A stretch of 64,000 bases of DNA from Oscillatoriales cyanobacterium USR001 (GCA_001698425.1 MBRE01000067.1:61803-125802); one strand, 5' to 3'; positions 1-9,031 are shown, numbered from the stretch's first letter. The notes: generated by a model from the letters alone, not told the origin. Made by a program: numbers and translations.

Positions 1-27
1 AATTTAGAGAAATGGTATAAATGAGAT

Positions 28-62
28 TGTAGGGTGAATTTAGCTCCTTAAACTCACCCTAC
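28..62. terminator. hairpin downstream of the redoxin/hydroxylase gene
   Basis: An inverted repeat pairs GTAGGGTGA (29-37) with TCACCCTAC (54-62), and further A-T pairs can form inside. It lies about 40 bases beyond the 3' end of the minus-strand gene that stops at 103. There is no clear T-run on the minus side, so it may be a terminator or simply one of the GTAGGGTG-type repeats common between cyanobacterial genes. Confidence 0.4.
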
Positions 63-102
63 TAATTGTGTTAGTTGGATTTAGTCCTATTTGCTATAAA
101 TC

Positions 103-1218
103 CTACCCTATTTTCGATGGTGGTTCATCAGAAAGATACTTCAAATTAGTTTCCCGCACCTTCGCATCTTCATCATTATAGAAAAATGACAACAGTGCAA
201 ATCTTTGACCGCTAATGACTGGTGTTGCCTCATGTAGCAAAGAACAAGAAAAAACGATCGCCGTGCCAGTTTCATGTCGATATCCGTTGGGCGAATACTC
301 TGGAAACCGTAGATATCCCCCTGTATATTCTCCCACATTTAAGTTAAGAGTCATCGCAAAACGTCGGTGCAAAGTGGCCTTAGTTGTATTATCGCGGTGT
401 GCTCTGAAATATCCTCCACTATTAGCATCGTAACAACCTATAAGATAGCGTTCAAACCTAGTTATTTTAAACTGAAAGGCTTTTTCGACCTCTGGACAGA
501 CGCGACGAAGGATCGGTTCACCTAATTTTCGCTGTAATTGACGGTCTTCTATCAAAACATCTTGCCGCTTCTTAAAACTGTCATCTAACAAACCTAAAGT
601 TTTTCCATCTACTTGTCTCATAAAGCCTGAAGGAGTACCACCTTCTGCTTTATAAAAATCAATCAAACTACGGCAAAAAGCCCGATCTAAAACATTAGGA
701 ATGACTAACACTGGTGCGTGTCTAGTTGCTGGCCTAGCTTCCTCAATAGGTGGTAAAGTTTTGAGGAAATGCAAAACTTTCTGGGCGTGTTCAGCAGGAT
801 CGCCCATTGAGAAAATATTTAGTATACACAAGTTTTCGTTGAGAATAAATGTCCTTGGGGCATATTGAATGCCATTGGTTTCTCCTTCTTTGATATCTTG
901 GCATAGCGCATATTGAGTGCTTACTGTCCTCTCAAAGTCCCAGAAAAAGATGAAAGAGGGGGCAATTTCTGAAGGTAAGTTGCGCTCTTTGTCAAGAGAA
1001 TCTATACTAACACCGAAAAACAAGACTTGCAATTGTTCAAATTCTGGTTGGAGATTTTGGAAAGATTTAAGGATAAGTTTTATCGGCTCAAAAGCAGTGC
1101 TACCAAAGAAAAACAACACAATTCGTTTACCACCAACAGTAGAGAAATGGAATAGAGGGTTGACTGTGGAGGGTAGAGAGAACCAAGGGGCAGGATCGCC
1201 AATTTCTAGTAATCGCAT
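103..1218 (-). CDS. redoxin-like domain fused to a 2OG-Fe(II) prolyl 4-hydroxylase-type oxygenase
   Basis: The 371-residue protein has two parts. Residues 1 to about 155 look like an AhpC/TSA peroxiredoxin-type thioredoxin fold. Residues about 165-350 look like a prolyl 4-hydroxylase-type dioxygenase that uses iron and 2-oxoglutarate. In the second part H274 and D276 (FRAHRDN) and H329 (LLHEATP) fit the HxD...H iron triad, and R339 (SGQRFALL) fits the 2-oxoglutarate-binding basic residue. In the redoxin part the usual peroxidatic cysteine region reads FFFGSTAFEP, with no cysteine, so peroxidase activity is doubtful. The substrate is unknown. No signal peptide is seen, so it is probably cytoplasmic. 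Fusions of this kind are known from bacterial annotation, but the role is not clear. The domain calls are from motif recognition. Confidence 0.85.
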   Translation of the reverse strand: MRLLEIGDPAPWFSLPSTVNPLFHFSTVGGKRIVLFFFGSTAFEPIKLILKSFQNLQPEFEQLQVLFFGVSIDSLDKERNLPSEIAPSFIFFWDFERTVSTQYALCQDIKEGETNGIQYAPRTFILNENLCILNIFSMGDPAEHAQKVLHFLKTLPPIEEARPATRHAPVLVIPNVLDRAFCRSLIDFYKAEGGTPSGFMRQVDGKTLGLLDDSFKKRQDVLIEDRQLQRKLGEPILRRVCPEVEKAFQFKITRFERYLIGCYDANSGGYFRAHRDNTTKATLHRRFAMTLNLNVGEYTGGYLRFPEYSPNGYRHETGTAIVFSCSLLHEATPVISGQRFALLSFFYNDEDAKVRETNLKYLSDEPPSKIG

Positions 1219-1294
1219 AGAGCTACCTATTATTCTTTCGCTATTAACTGTTGATTTTTACGATTGTTTTGTTCCTCATTTTATTATTTACCCA

Positions 1295-1323
1295 TAAAAA
1301 ATCCGGCTTTTTGAAGAAACCGG
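1295..1323 (-). terminator. Rho-independent-type terminator of the Ycf66 gene
   Basis: Read on the minus strand, a CCGG...CCGG hairpin (1303-1323) is followed by a run of T residues (the A-run at 1295-1301). It sits 50 bases past the stop codon of the Ycf66 gene, where a terminator is expected. The hairpin sequence resembles a dispersed cyanobacterial repeat. Confidence 0.6.
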
Positions 1324-1372
1324 GTATCTAGGATGTTAAAAACTATTAACTTAATGACTCATTAACCTGTCC

Positions 1373-2146
1373 TTACTTTTCTTCATCGGGGTAATCTACG
1401 GGCCGATACTCAACATAATCTGTTGGCGTTGCTTCCTCATTGATGCTACTCCGACGAGGTCGATATTCTTCCGTAGGACGACTCCTTTTCGGTCTTGAAG
1501 ACCTGTTAGGATTAGGATTATCTGACACTGTAGGGCGTGAATTGCGGGGGCGAGTTGGTTTATCTTCGCGATCGCGATTTTCCCAATCTTCAGATCCCTC
1601 CGTTGGACGACCTTCAGAACGCACAGGACGCTTACGGGGTCTTTCGCCCAAATCTGTTCTCGGTGTACTATTACGAGTTGAAGGGCGACGGCGAGGCTCA
1701 TCTTCGTAACTCTCCCGTGTAGAGCGCACATCTTGACTCCCTCTAATTCGAGGACGTATGGGATAATCTTCTTCTTCTGGTTCTAACTGCTCTATCTCAG
1801 CATCGTAACTATCATAAGCATAGGCAGTGCTGACAGGCCGCTCTTCATCAATGATTTGGCTGCGATTTTTTGCCCCAGCCGTTGCAGCACCCCGCAGGTT
1901 AACGCTTTCTACGGCAAAGAAAATAGCCGTACCAGAAAGGAGGAATTGACCGAAAGCTAGAATCGGATCGAGTCGCCATCCTTGAAATAATAAAATCCCG
2001 CCGCAAAGTAGACCTACGGCCGCAAAAAAAATATCGTGATCTCGCGCTAGTTTGGGCTTCCACGATCGCAGAAAGTACAAGCCTGCTCCCGCCACTGCTA
2101 AAGCAATTCCCAGCAGACTGCTCCAGTTCAATCCAAAATTAACCAT
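1373..2146 (-). CDS. Ycf66 family membrane protein
   Basis: The 257-residue protein opens with about 90 residues that hold three hydrophobic segments (roughly residues 8-25, 38-56 and 62-80). They contain GWRLDPILAFGQFLLSG, a stretch typical of the Ycf66 family conserved in cyanobacteria and some plastids. The remaining C-terminal part is very rich in Arg, Pro, Asp, Glu and Ser and is probably disordered; such tails vary widely in this family. The molecular function of Ycf66 is not established; a thylakoid or plasma membrane location is likely. The gene appears monocistronic. Confidence 0.85.
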   Translation of the reverse strand: MVNFGLNWSSLLGIALAVAGAGLYFLRSWKPKLARDHDIFFAAVGLLCGGILLFQGWRLDPILAFGQFLLSGTAIFFAVESVNLRGAATAGAKNRSQIIDEERPVSTAYAYDSYDAEIEQLEPEEEDYPIRPRIRGSQDVRSTRESYEDEPRRRPSTRNSTPRTDLGERPRKRPVRSEGRPTEGSEDWENRDREDKPTRPRNSRPTVSDNPNPNRSSRPKRSRPTEEYRPRRSSINEEATPTDYVEYRPVDYPDEEK

Positions 2147-2281
2147 TAGCCTTTCTCCTATGCCAGTCCTAATGTTAGCGAGTTACGCATAAAACTTAAT
2201 TCTAGGTTAACACCTTGCATTCTGTACCACCTCAACATTACCAGATTACCAGAGAAAAATACCAGAGCAATTTCTGCAAAT

Positions 2282-2348
2282 CTTTACCGTATCTTTATCA
2301 AATAAACTGCTTTCCCCACTAGAACCTTCATAAAATACTTCTTATGAT
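2282..2348 (+). promoter_or_regulatory. conserved upstream block of PEP-CTERM paralogue 1
   Basis: This block is shared with the two later paralogues (3995-4060 and 5266-5332). CTTTA-type half-sites start at 2282 and 2293, and a third (CTTCATAAAA) starts at 2326, so the sites fall 0, 11 and 44 bases apart, on one face of the helix. A plausible -10 box, TATGAT, lies at 2343-2348 with no good -35 box. This layout fits an activator of the OmpR/PhoB type, but the regulator is unknown. Confidence 0.55.
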
Positions 2349-2390
2349 AGAGACATCAAGCAAGCTTACAGAAACAAAGGGTTAAACGCT

Positions 2391-3674
2391 ATGAAAACTC
2401 AAAACATCTCAAAATTACTTGGTATCGCCACTGCTGCCGTCTGCGTTAGCTTAGCCACAGCACCCACCGCTCAAGCTCAGGTACTCGGTCCCAACTGGAC
2501 ATATACAATGGACTCCTTTGCCGACGGTAATGATGGCGGTACTGGGGTTGGTTTGAAAAGCAACTATGAAATGTATGGTATGGCAATGAAAGCCCAAGAC
2601 GGCATCATTTCGATCGCCTTCAATGCCAACCTCGCTTTGACTGGACAATATGAAAGCTCTGTCAGCGATGACCATAATATTGGTTGGGGGGACGTACTTT
2701 TCAACTTCTCAGGTAAAAGTTTAAAAGATGCCAGCGCTGCTGGTGAATTATTTGGTATTCGCTTCGCCGGCACTAATGACTCTGGAGTTGCCAGCACCGG
2801 TGTTTTCAGTGGCGTTACTGCCCAAAATGTAGCTAAACAAAACTCTGGTTTCAGTTCCTTTAGTCAGTATCAAAACACAGTTAACAACAATGCCAATAAT
2901 ACAAATACTGGCACTAAAGGAGGACAAATTGGTTATGGTGGTGCAACTGTAGACGAAGCTAAGACCTACTTGACTTCAAAAACTACCATGAAAACTGTCA
3001 GCAAAGTCATTGAAGTTCCAGTTGTTAAGACAGTTTCCAAAGTCATTCAAGTTCCAGTTGTTAAGACAGTTACAAAGACAGTTAAGGTACCAGTGACAAC
3101 TACGGTCAACAAACCTACACAGGTTATGGTTAATGGCAAGAAAGTTACTCAGATGGTTCCCACACAAGTCACAACATTGGTGAATAAAACAGTCACAGAA
3201 CAAGTAACTGTTATGGAAAAGAAAACAGTTACAGAACAAGTAACTGTCATGGAAAAGAAAACAGTACAAGAACAAGTTCCAGTAACTGCAATTGATGATT
3301 CCAGCTACGGTCAACTAAACTCCATTAAGACTGGTACAAAAGTAGGCGACATTAATTTCTTAGGAGCCGATGAAATTGCTTCTCTAGCTACTGGTTTTAA
3401 AGGCTTAGGTGGTATTGGGAAATATACCGTAGGATTTAGCTTCAGCCAAAGCTTACTCGGTAAGTTTATGAACCCAGCTAATGCAGTTATTACCTTGTTG
3501 GAAGAATGCACCAATGATGGAATGATGCTGAAAGCTACATTGCCCTCTACATTACCTCCTGGTGAACAACCCGTCCCCGAACCAATGACGATGATTGGTA
3601 TGGCTTTGGGAGGTTTGGGCTTAGTCAAAGGTAAAATGAATCAACGCCGTGCAGCCCGTGTCAATGCTAACTAA
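2391..3674 (+). CDS. PEP-CTERM surface protein, paralogue 1 (with Val/Thr/Lys repeat insert)
   Basis: This 427-residue secreted protein starts with a signal peptide (residues 1 to about 30, ending in AQAQ). It ends with a PEP-CTERM sorting signal: VPEP, then a hydrophobic stretch (MIGMALGGLGLV), then a basic tail (KGKMNQRR). Such signals are cut by exosortases and direct proteins to the outer surface. The body is about 60-70% like the next two proteins, with shared stretches such as GWGDVLFNFSGKSL and GQIGYGGATV. Unlike them, it carries about 100 extra residues (bases about 2985-3290) made of KTVxKVxxVPV- and TVTEQVTVMEKK-type repeats. The start follows an AAAGGG ribosome-binding site. No exosortase gene is in the window. 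The body's function is unknown. Confidence 0.88.
   Translation: MKTQNISKLLGIATAAVCVSLATAPTAQAQVLGPNWTYTMDSFADGNDGGTGVGLKSNYEMYGMAMKAQDGIISIAFNANLALTGQYESSVSDDHNIGWGDVLFNFSGKSLKDASAAGELFGIRFAGTNDSGVASTGVFSGVTAQNVAKQNSGFSSFSQYQNTVNNNANNTNTGTKGGQIGYGGATVDEAKTYLTSKTTMKTVSKVIEVPVVKTVSKVIQVPVVKTVTKTVKVPVTTTVNKPTQVMVNGKKVTQMVPTQVTTLVNKTVTEQVTVMEKKTVTEQVTVMEKKTVQEQVPVTAIDDSSYGQLNSIKTGTKVGDINFLGADEIASLATGFKGLGGIGKYTVGFSFSQSLLGKFMNPANAVITLLEECTNDGMMLKATLPSTLPPGEQPVPEPMTMIGMALGGLGLVKGKMNQRRAARVNAN
2985..3290 (+). repeat. in-frame KTV/VPV and TVTEQVTVMEKK coding repeats
   Basis: This segment of paralogue 1 encodes short repeats: KTVSKVIEVPVV is followed by KTVSKVIQVPVV, and TVTEQVTVMEKK occurs twice in tandem at its end. 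The DNA units are nearly identical (for example the two copies around 3195-3260). Paralogues 2 and 3 have only a short linker (NVNGVSQDT) at this point, so the block was either gained here or lost there. A beta-rich or extended stalk is a reasonable guess. Confidence 0.85.
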
Positions 3675-3700
3675 TAAGCTCTACTATTCGTCTAATCGTT

Positions 3701-3722
3701 GCATCCTTGTCAGGGAGGATGC
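3701..3722 (+). terminator. hairpin after paralogue 1
   Basis: GCATCCT (3701-3707) pairs with AGGATGC (3716-3722), 27 bases after the stop codon. There is no T-run, so the terminator role is tentative. The other two paralogues also have a hairpin at this place. Confidence 0.4.
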
Positions 3723-3994
3723 TCATGCTTAAGTCTGATGTGCGATCGCAATTAAATCATTACTGCTTCCAGAAGAATCTTAAAAATTCTCAGAGGCGAT
3801 CGCATAACCCAAAAGTTTACAGCGATCGCAATCGCAGAACTTACGCACTCAATTTCTGCAATCGCGATCGCCCCAATTTTCACCCAATTTTCACCACTAC
3901 CCAGGAACATCGCCTGTCAAATCTACATCTAAGCTCCTGGTAATCAAGAAAATTGGCGATAGGTAAAATAACTCAGTTGAAATTCTTGGTCAAT
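3723..3994. other. intergenic region, no gene seen
   Basis: This stretch between paralogues 1 and 2 contains several GCGATCGC (HIP1) octamers and near copies. The only open frame (3707-3943) has no ribosome-binding site or recognisable protein features. No other structure was found. Confidence 0.6.
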
Positions 3995-4060
3995 CTTTAC
4001 AGAATCTTCATCAAAAATAGCGACTCCCCGCTTGAAACTTCATAAATGGTTTCATAAGAT
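3995..4060 (+). promoter_or_regulatory. conserved upstream block of PEP-CTERM paralogue 2
   Basis: This is the same block as upstream of paralogues 1 and 3. Half-sites start at 3995 (CTTTA), 4006 (CTTCA) and 4038 (CTTCATAAA), with a -10-like TAAGAT at 4055-4060. The 11-bp step between the first two sites is identical in all three copies. Confidence 0.55.
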
Positions 4061-4100
4061 ACAAACGGAAACCAAGAAAACAAGCAGGGACTTAAACGCT

Positions 4101-5081
4101 ATGAAAATTCGCAATATCTCAACATTAATCGGTGCTGCTACCGCCGCTGTCTGTGTCAGCTTAGTCACTACAACCGCTGCTCAAGCTCAGGTACTCGGCC
4201 CCAACTGGACTTATACAATGGATTCCTTCGCCGATGGTAATGATGGAAATACTGGCGTTGGTAAAAATAGCAATTATGAAATGTATGGCATGGCAATGAA
4301 GGCACACGACGGTATTATCTCGATCGCCTTCAATGCTAACCTAGCTCTGGCTGGTCAAGCTCATGGCGGTGTCACCAACGGAACTATTGGTTGGGGCGAC
4401 GTACTCTTCAACTTCTCCGGTAAGAGTTTAAAAGATGCCAGCGCTGCCGGTCAATTATTTGGTATCCGCTTCGCCCAAACTAACGACTCTGGCGCTGCAA
4501 CTACTGGTGTCTTCAGCGGTGTCACAGCCAAAAGCGTCGCTCAACAAAATTCTGGATATAGCACCTTCAATCAATACCAAGACGGTGTTAACAACCACTC
4601 TCCCAACACCAATACAGGTACTAAAGGAGGACAAATCGGCTATGGTGGTGCAACTGTCGCCGAAGCTAAGGATTATTTAACTAATGTCAATGGTGTCAGC
4701 CAAGACACAGACTACGGTCAACAAAACGTCATTGCCAGTGGCACAAAAGTAGGCGATATTAGCTTTTTGGGAGCCGATGAAATTGCTTCTCTGGCTAGTG
4801 GTTTTGCTGGCTTGGGTGGTATTGGTCGTCACACAGTAGGATTTAGCTTCAGCCAAACCTTACTCGGTCAATTTATGCAGCCTGCTAACGCCGTTATCAC
4901 TTTGTTGGAAGAATGCACCAATGACGGAATGATGTTACAAGCAACATTGCCTTCCATACCTCCTGCTGAAGAACCAGTACCCGAACCAATCACAATGATC
5001 GGTATGGCTTTAGGAGGCTTGGGTTTAATCAAAGGTAAAATGAATCAACGCCGTGCTGCTCGTGTTAATGCGATCGATTAA
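4101..5081 (+). CDS. PEP-CTERM surface protein, paralogue 2
   Basis: I place the start at 4101 because the protein then begins MKIRNISTL, as in the paralogues, after the same spacing from the promoter block and behind a CAGGGAC ribosome-binding site. An open frame extends back to 4032, but it crosses the -10 box. The 326-residue product has a signal peptide ending AQAQ at about residue 30, a conserved body (GWGDVLFNFSGK; GGQIGYGGATV) and a C-terminal VPEP, hydrophobic stretch and KGKMNQRR tail. It is expected to be exported and processed by an exosortase. It lacks the repeat insert of paralogue 1. Its closeness to its neighbours indicates tandem duplication. Function is unknown. Confidence 0.9.
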   Translation: MKIRNISTLIGAATAAVCVSLVTTTAAQAQVLGPNWTYTMDSFADGNDGNTGVGKNSNYEMYGMAMKAHDGIISIAFNANLALAGQAHGGVTNGTIGWGDVLFNFSGKSLKDASAAGQLFGIRFAQTNDSGAATTGVFSGVTAKSVAQQNSGYSTFNQYQDGVNNHSPNTNTGTKGGQIGYGGATVAEAKDYLTNVNGVSQDTDYGQQNVIASGTKVGDISFLGADEIASLASGFAGLGGIGRHTVGFSFSQTLLGQFMQPANAVITLLEECTNDGMMLQATLPSIPPAEEPVPEPITMIGMALGGLGLIKGKMNQRRAARVNAID

Positions 5082-5134
5082 TATTGATTAATTACGCTCT
5101 CCTTGCATCTTAAACACAAAACTCTCAAATTCCT

Positions 5135-5171
5135 TGTCACCCTCTGAAATCTACATATTCAGAGGGTGACA
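5135..5171 (+). terminator. perfect 14-bp stem after paralogue 2
   Basis: TGTCACCCTCTGAA (5135-5148) pairs perfectly with TTCAGAGGGTGACA (5158-5171) across a 9-base loop, about 55 bases past the stop codon. No long T-run follows, but the place and the strength of the stem suggest a transcript 3' end. Confidence 0.6.
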
Positions 5172-5265
5172 CTGTATTTATACCTAGTATTTAAACCTAA
5201 TGGGTAAAGTCCCGCGCGATCGATAATTTAATAAATAAAATAATTCTGTCAAAATTCCCATCAAT

Positions 5266-5332
5266 CTTTATGGTATCTTCATCAAAAACCATGCCTTTCC
5301 CACTTGTAACTTTATAAAAGGTCTTATAAGAT
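5266..5332 (+). promoter_or_regulatory. conserved upstream block of PEP-CTERM paralogue 3
   Basis: This is the third copy of the block. Half-sites start at 5266 (CTTTA), 5277 (CTTCA) and 5310 (CTTTATAAAA), and a -10-like TAAGAT lies at 5327-5332. The flanking DNA is much less alike, so these bases appear to be kept by selection rather than only by recent duplication. Confidence 0.55.
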
Positions 5333-5380
5333 ATAAACAAGAAAGAAAAAAATACAAAGAAAAAAACAAGGACTAAACGT

Positions 5381-6367
5381 ATGAAAATTCAGAATATTTC
5401 AACATTAATTGGTGCCGCCACCGCCGCTGTCTGTGTCACGTTAGCTACTACAACCGCTGCTCAAGCTCAGGTACTCGGCCCCAACTGGACTTATACAATG
5501 GATTCCTTAACTGACGGTCACGGTGAGTATAATACCGTTGGTGCTGGCAGCAACTATGAAATGTTCGGTATGGCAATGAAAGCTCAAAATGGCATCATTT
5601 CCATCGCCTTCAATGCCAACGTCGCTTTAGCTGGGAATTCAATTGGCTGGGCTCAAGACGGAAACATTGGCTGGGGTGATGTACTCTTCAACTTCTCAGG
5701 TAAGAGCTTAAAAGATGCCAGCGCTGCTGGTCAACTGTTTGGTATTCGTTTCGCAGATACTAATGACTCTGGTGTTGCCGGTACTGGTGTTTTCAGCGGT
5801 GTCACAGCCAAAAACGTTGCCGCAGAAAACTCTGGATTCAGCACCTTCTCTCAGTATCAAAGCGTAGTTGGCGGTACTAATGTTGCAGCAGCAAATGGTT
5901 CTTATACAGGTCAACTAGGACAAATCGGTTATGGTGGTGCAACTGTCGCCGAAGCTAAGGATTATTTAACTAATGTCAATGGTGTCAGTCAAGATACAAG
6001 CTACGGCCAACTCAACTCGATTAAGACTGGAACTAAAGTAGGCGATATTAACTTCTTGGGAGCCGCTGAAATTGCTTCTCTAGCTAGTGGTTTTGCTGGC
6101 TTAGGCGGTGTTGGTCGTACTACTGTAGGATTTAGCTTCAGCCAAAGCTTACTAGGTCAGTTTATGAACCCTGCTAATGCCGTTATCACCTTGATGGAAG
6201 AATGCACTAATGACGGCATGATGTTAAAAGCAACATTACCTTCGACAGTACCTCCTGCTGAACAACCAGTACCCGAACCAATCACAATGATCGGTATGGC
6301 TTTGGGAGGCTTGGGCTTAGTCAAAGGTAAAATGAATCAACGCCGTGCTGCTCGTGTTAATGCTTAA
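5381..6367 (+). CDS. PEP-CTERM surface protein, paralogue 3
   Basis: The 328-residue product begins MKIQNISTLIGAAT after a CAAGGAC ribosome-binding site. It has a signal peptide ending AQAQ, the same body as its two upstream neighbours (GWGDVLFNFSGKSL; GQIGYGGATV) and a PEP-CTERM signal (VPEP, hydrophobic stretch, KGKMNQRR). The variable parts lie in the loop after DSLTDGHGEYN and in the linker before GQIGYGG. It should be exported and sorted by an exosortase that is not encoded here. Its own promoter block and a strong terminator suggest it is transcribed alone. Confidence 0.9.
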   Translation: MKIQNISTLIGAATAAVCVTLATTTAAQAQVLGPNWTYTMDSLTDGHGEYNTVGAGSNYEMFGMAMKAQNGIISIAFNANVALAGNSIGWAQDGNIGWGDVLFNFSGKSLKDASAAGQLFGIRFADTNDSGVAGTGVFSGVTAKNVAAENSGFSTFSQYQSVVGGTNVAAANGSYTGQLGQIGYGGATVAEAKDYLTNVNGVSQDTSYGQLNSIKTGTKVGDINFLGAAEIASLASGFAGLGGVGRTTVGFSFSQSLLGQFMNPANAVITLMEECTNDGMMLKATLPSTVPPAEQPVPEPITMIGMALGGLGLVKGKMNQRRAARVNA

Positions 6368-6395
6368 TGTTTAAAGTTATCTCAAAAACTTAATA

Positions 6396-6429
6396 AAAAC
6401 GGTAGATAACCAAAATTATCTACCGTTTT
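6396..6429. terminator. bidirectional terminator between paralogue 3 and clpC
   Basis: AAAACGGTAGATAA (6396-6409) pairs perfectly with TTATCTACCGTTTT (6416-6429) over a 6-base loop. It has A residues on one side and T residues on the other, so it can act on both strands. It lies between the convergent 3' ends of paralogue 3 and clpC. Confidence 0.75.
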
Positions 6430-6450
6430 CTTGGTTAACGGTTAACAGTT

Positions 6451-6539
6451 AGGATTGTTTGTAGTAAGCGCTTTAGCGCTCTTTGCGCTCTTTGCGCTCA
6501 CTACGAACCAAATCGTCAAGTTATTTAATTTTCATTCCT
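6451..6539. repeat. palindromic AGGAAT/GTAGTAAGCGC element, copy A (left end incomplete)
   Basis: The copy holds GTAGTAAGCGC, a GCGC-rich centre, the opposite arm GCGCTCACTAC and the right end reading ATTTAATTTTCATTCCT. The left arm is shortened and merges with GGTTAAC-type heptamers, which also resume right after the right end. Other copies lie at 10458, 14761, 48596 and 62157. Confidence 0.75.
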
Positions 6540-6559
6540 TAACCGTTAACCGTTAACAA

Positions 6560-9031
6560 CTATTCAGCAATCTGCGGCAATAATTCCCGCTTCCGGCCTT
6601 GTAAAACCTTCACTTGACCATCATCATCAACATCAACTAAAGCGCTATCGCCATCCTTAATTCGCCCAGAAAGAATTTCCTCAGCTAGTACATCTTCCAA
6701 TAACCGCATAATGGCGCGGCGTAAAGGTCTTGCACCATAACTTTGGTTATAACCTTCCTTAACCAGACGTTCTTTAAATGCCTCAGTCACATCAAGAGTA
6801 ATACCCTTTTCTGTCAAGCGGCTAAATACCTCTTTGAGCATAATCACCGCGATTTCTTTGATTTCATCCATCACCAATTGACGGAAGACAATAATTTCAT
6901 CCAAACGGTTGAGAAACTCAGGACGGAAATAGCGTTTCAGTTCTTCATTAACCAAGGAACGAATGCGATTATATTGAGCATCTGCTTGGTTATCGGCAAA
7001 TTCAAAACCAATACCTGTACCGCCTTTTTCAATTACCGTTGAACCGATGTTCGAGGTCATAATTAGCAGCGTATTTTTGAAATCTACGGTGCGACCTTTA
7101 GCATCCGTTAACCGCCCATCTTCTAATATTTGCAAGAGCATATTGAAGACATCGGGGTGGGCTTTTTCGATTTCATCAAACAGCACCACCGTGTAGGGAC
7201 GGCGACGCACGGCTTCAGTTAATTGACCGCCTTCGTTGTAACCTACATATCCGGGAGGAGAACCGATTAACTTAGAAACAGTATGACGTTCCATGTATTC
7301 GGACATATCCAGCCGAACCATTGCTTCTTCGGAACCAAAGAAATAAGAAGCTAAGGACTTTGTTAATTCAGTTTTCCCAACACCTGTGGGGCCGGAGAAA
7401 ATGAAACTAGCAATGGGACGATTAGGATTTTTCAAGCCTACTCGTGCGCGACGAATAGCGCGAGAAACTGCTTTAACGGCTTCCTCTTGACCGATGAGCC
7501 GTTGATGCAAAGTATCTTCCATGTGTAGCAATTTCTCAGACTCAGATTCAGTTAATTTATTAACTGGTACGCCTGTCCAACTGGCTACAATTTGAGCGAT
7601 ATCTTCTTCGGTGACATTAGGAGAAACATCGCTGTCGCTCTTAGTTTCCGATTTTTTGTTTTGGGAAATAGCGCGAATTTCGGCTTTAATTTCCATTTCG
7701 CGATCGCGTAATTCTCCAGCTTTATCAAAATCTTGAGAGCGCACCGCTTCTTCTTTTTCCTTCAGAACTTTTCGCAGTTCTTTATCTAATTCCTTCGCGG
7801 CGGGGGGTAATTGAGAACTCAACAAACGCACGCGGGAACCCGCTTCATCCATCAAATCGATCGCTTTATCCGGTAAATAGCGATCGCTAATATATCGATC
7901 GGAAAGTTTAGCCGCTGCTTCCAAAGCCGAATCCAAAATTTTCAGCTTATGATGCTGTTCGTAGCGTTCCCGCAAACCGAACAATATCTCTATTGTTTCC
8001 GCAACCGTAGGTTCGCCCACCATCACCGGCTGAAAACGACGTTCCAGAGCCGCATCACGCTCAATATGCTTGCGGTACTCATCCAGAGTAGTCGCCCCAA
8101 TGCACTGCAATTCTCCCCTCGCCAAAGCTGGTTTGAGGATATTTGCCGCATCGATCGCACCTTCCGCCGCACCAGCCCCAATCAGCGTATGAACCTCATC
8201 AATTACCAGGATGACATTACCCGCCGAGCGAATTTCATCCATGATTTTCTTCAGACGTTCCTCAAATTCCCCCCGGTATTTAGTCCCAGCGACTAATAAA
8301 CCAATATCGAGAGTAACTACCCGCTTATCTTCCAGAATATCAGGCACATCATTATTAGCAATCCGTTGAGCTAGACCCTCTGCGATCGCCGTTTTACCCA
8401 CCCCAGGCTCCCCAATCAAAACCGGATTATTCTTAGTCCGTCGTCCTAAAATTTGAATTACCCGTTCAATTTCCTTTTGGCGGCCCACCACAGGGTCAAG
8501 CTTACCATCCACAGCCATTTGGGTGAGATTAGCGCCAAACTCATCCAGAGTCGGAGTCTTAGTTCTACCCGTCGGGCCACCAGCCGTCACCTCCGCCGTT
8601 TCGCCCAACATCCGAATTACTTGAGTGCGAACCTTCGAGAGATCGACCCCCAGATTTTCCAACACCCTCGCCGCCACACCTTCACCTTCCCGAATCAAAC
8701 CCAGAAGTAAATGCTCAGTGCCAATGTAATTGTGTCCTAATTGGCGAGCCTCTTCCAGAGATAATTCTAGTACCCGTTTAGCGCGAGGAGTAAAAGGAAT
8801 TTCCACCGCAACGAAACCTGAACCCCGGCCGATAATTTTTTCAACTTCGATCCGAGCATCTTTGAGATTAACCCCCATTGATTTCAGGACTTTCGCCGCA
8901 ACCCCCGTTCCTTCCCCGATCAAACCCAAAAGGATCTGTTCAGTTCCCACGAAATTATGACCCAAGCGGCGAGCTTCCTCCTGGGCCAGCATAATCACTT
9001 TTATGGCTTTTTCTGTGAAGCGTTCAAACAT
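6560..9031 (-). CDS. clpC: ATP-dependent Clp protease ATP-binding subunit ClpC
   Basis: This 823-residue protein is a class I Hsp100 AAA+ unfoldase that feeds substrates to a ClpP/ClpR peptidase. In order it has the double N-terminal Clp repeat (about 2-145), a first AAA module with Walker [11 protein letters not shown] and Walker [12 protein letters not shown], a UVR-type coiled middle domain (about 425-460, [18 protein letters not shown]), and a second AAA module with [10 protein letters not shown] and [16 protein letters not shown]. The short middle domain separates ClpC from ClpB. Length and domain order are normal for cyanobacterial ClpC, which is usually essential. The gene stands alone with a 530-bp upstream region. 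Confidence 0.97.
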   Translation of the reverse strand: MFERFTEKAIKVIMLAQEEARRLGHNFVGTEQILLGLIGEGTGVAAKVLKSMGVNLKDARIEVEKIIGRGSGFVAVEIPFTPRAKRVLELSLEEARQLGHNYIGTEHLLLGLIREGEGVAARVLENLGVDLSKVRTQVIRMLGETAEVTAGGPTGRTKTPTLDEFGANLTQMAVDGKLDPVVGRQKEIERVIQILGRRTKNNPVLIGEPGVGKTAIAEGLAQRIANNDVPDILEDKRVVTLDIGLLVAGTKYRGEFEERLKKIMDEIRSAGNVILVIDEVHTLIGAGAAEGAIDAANILKPALARGELQCIGATTLDEYRKHIERDAALERRFQPVMVGEPTVAETIEILFGLRERYEQHHKLKILDSALEAAAKLSDRYISDRYLPDKAIDLMDEAGSRVRLLSSQLPPAAKELDKELRKVLKEKEEAVRSQDFDKAGELRDREMEIKAEIRAISQNKKSETKSDSDVSPNVTEEDIAQIVASWTGVPVNKLTESESEKLLHMEDTLHQRLIGQEEAVKAVSRAIRRARVGLKNPNRPIASFIFSGPTGVGKTELTKSLASYFFGSEEAMVRLDMSEYMERHTVSKLIGSPPGYVGYNEGGQLTEAVRRRPYTVVLFDEIEKAHPDVFNMLLQILEDGRLTDAKGRTVDFKNTLLIMTSNIGSTVIEKGGTGIGFEFADNQADAQYNRIRSLVNEELKRYFRPEFLNRLDEIIVFRQLVMDEIKEIAVIMLKEVFSRLTEKGITLDVTEAFKERLVKEGYNQSYGARPLRRAIMRLLEDVLAEEILSGRIKDGDSALVDVDDDGQVKVLQGRKRELLPQIAE

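Noticed and set aside
3707-3943. Open frame of 78 residues between PEP-CTERM genes
   Set aside because: It consists mostly of HIP1-rich intergenic DNA, starts within a hairpin and has no recognisable protein features.
4032-4100. Upstream start for PEP-CTERM paralogue 2
   Set aside because: The extension has no match in the paralogues and covers the -10-like box; the signal peptide begins properly at 4101.
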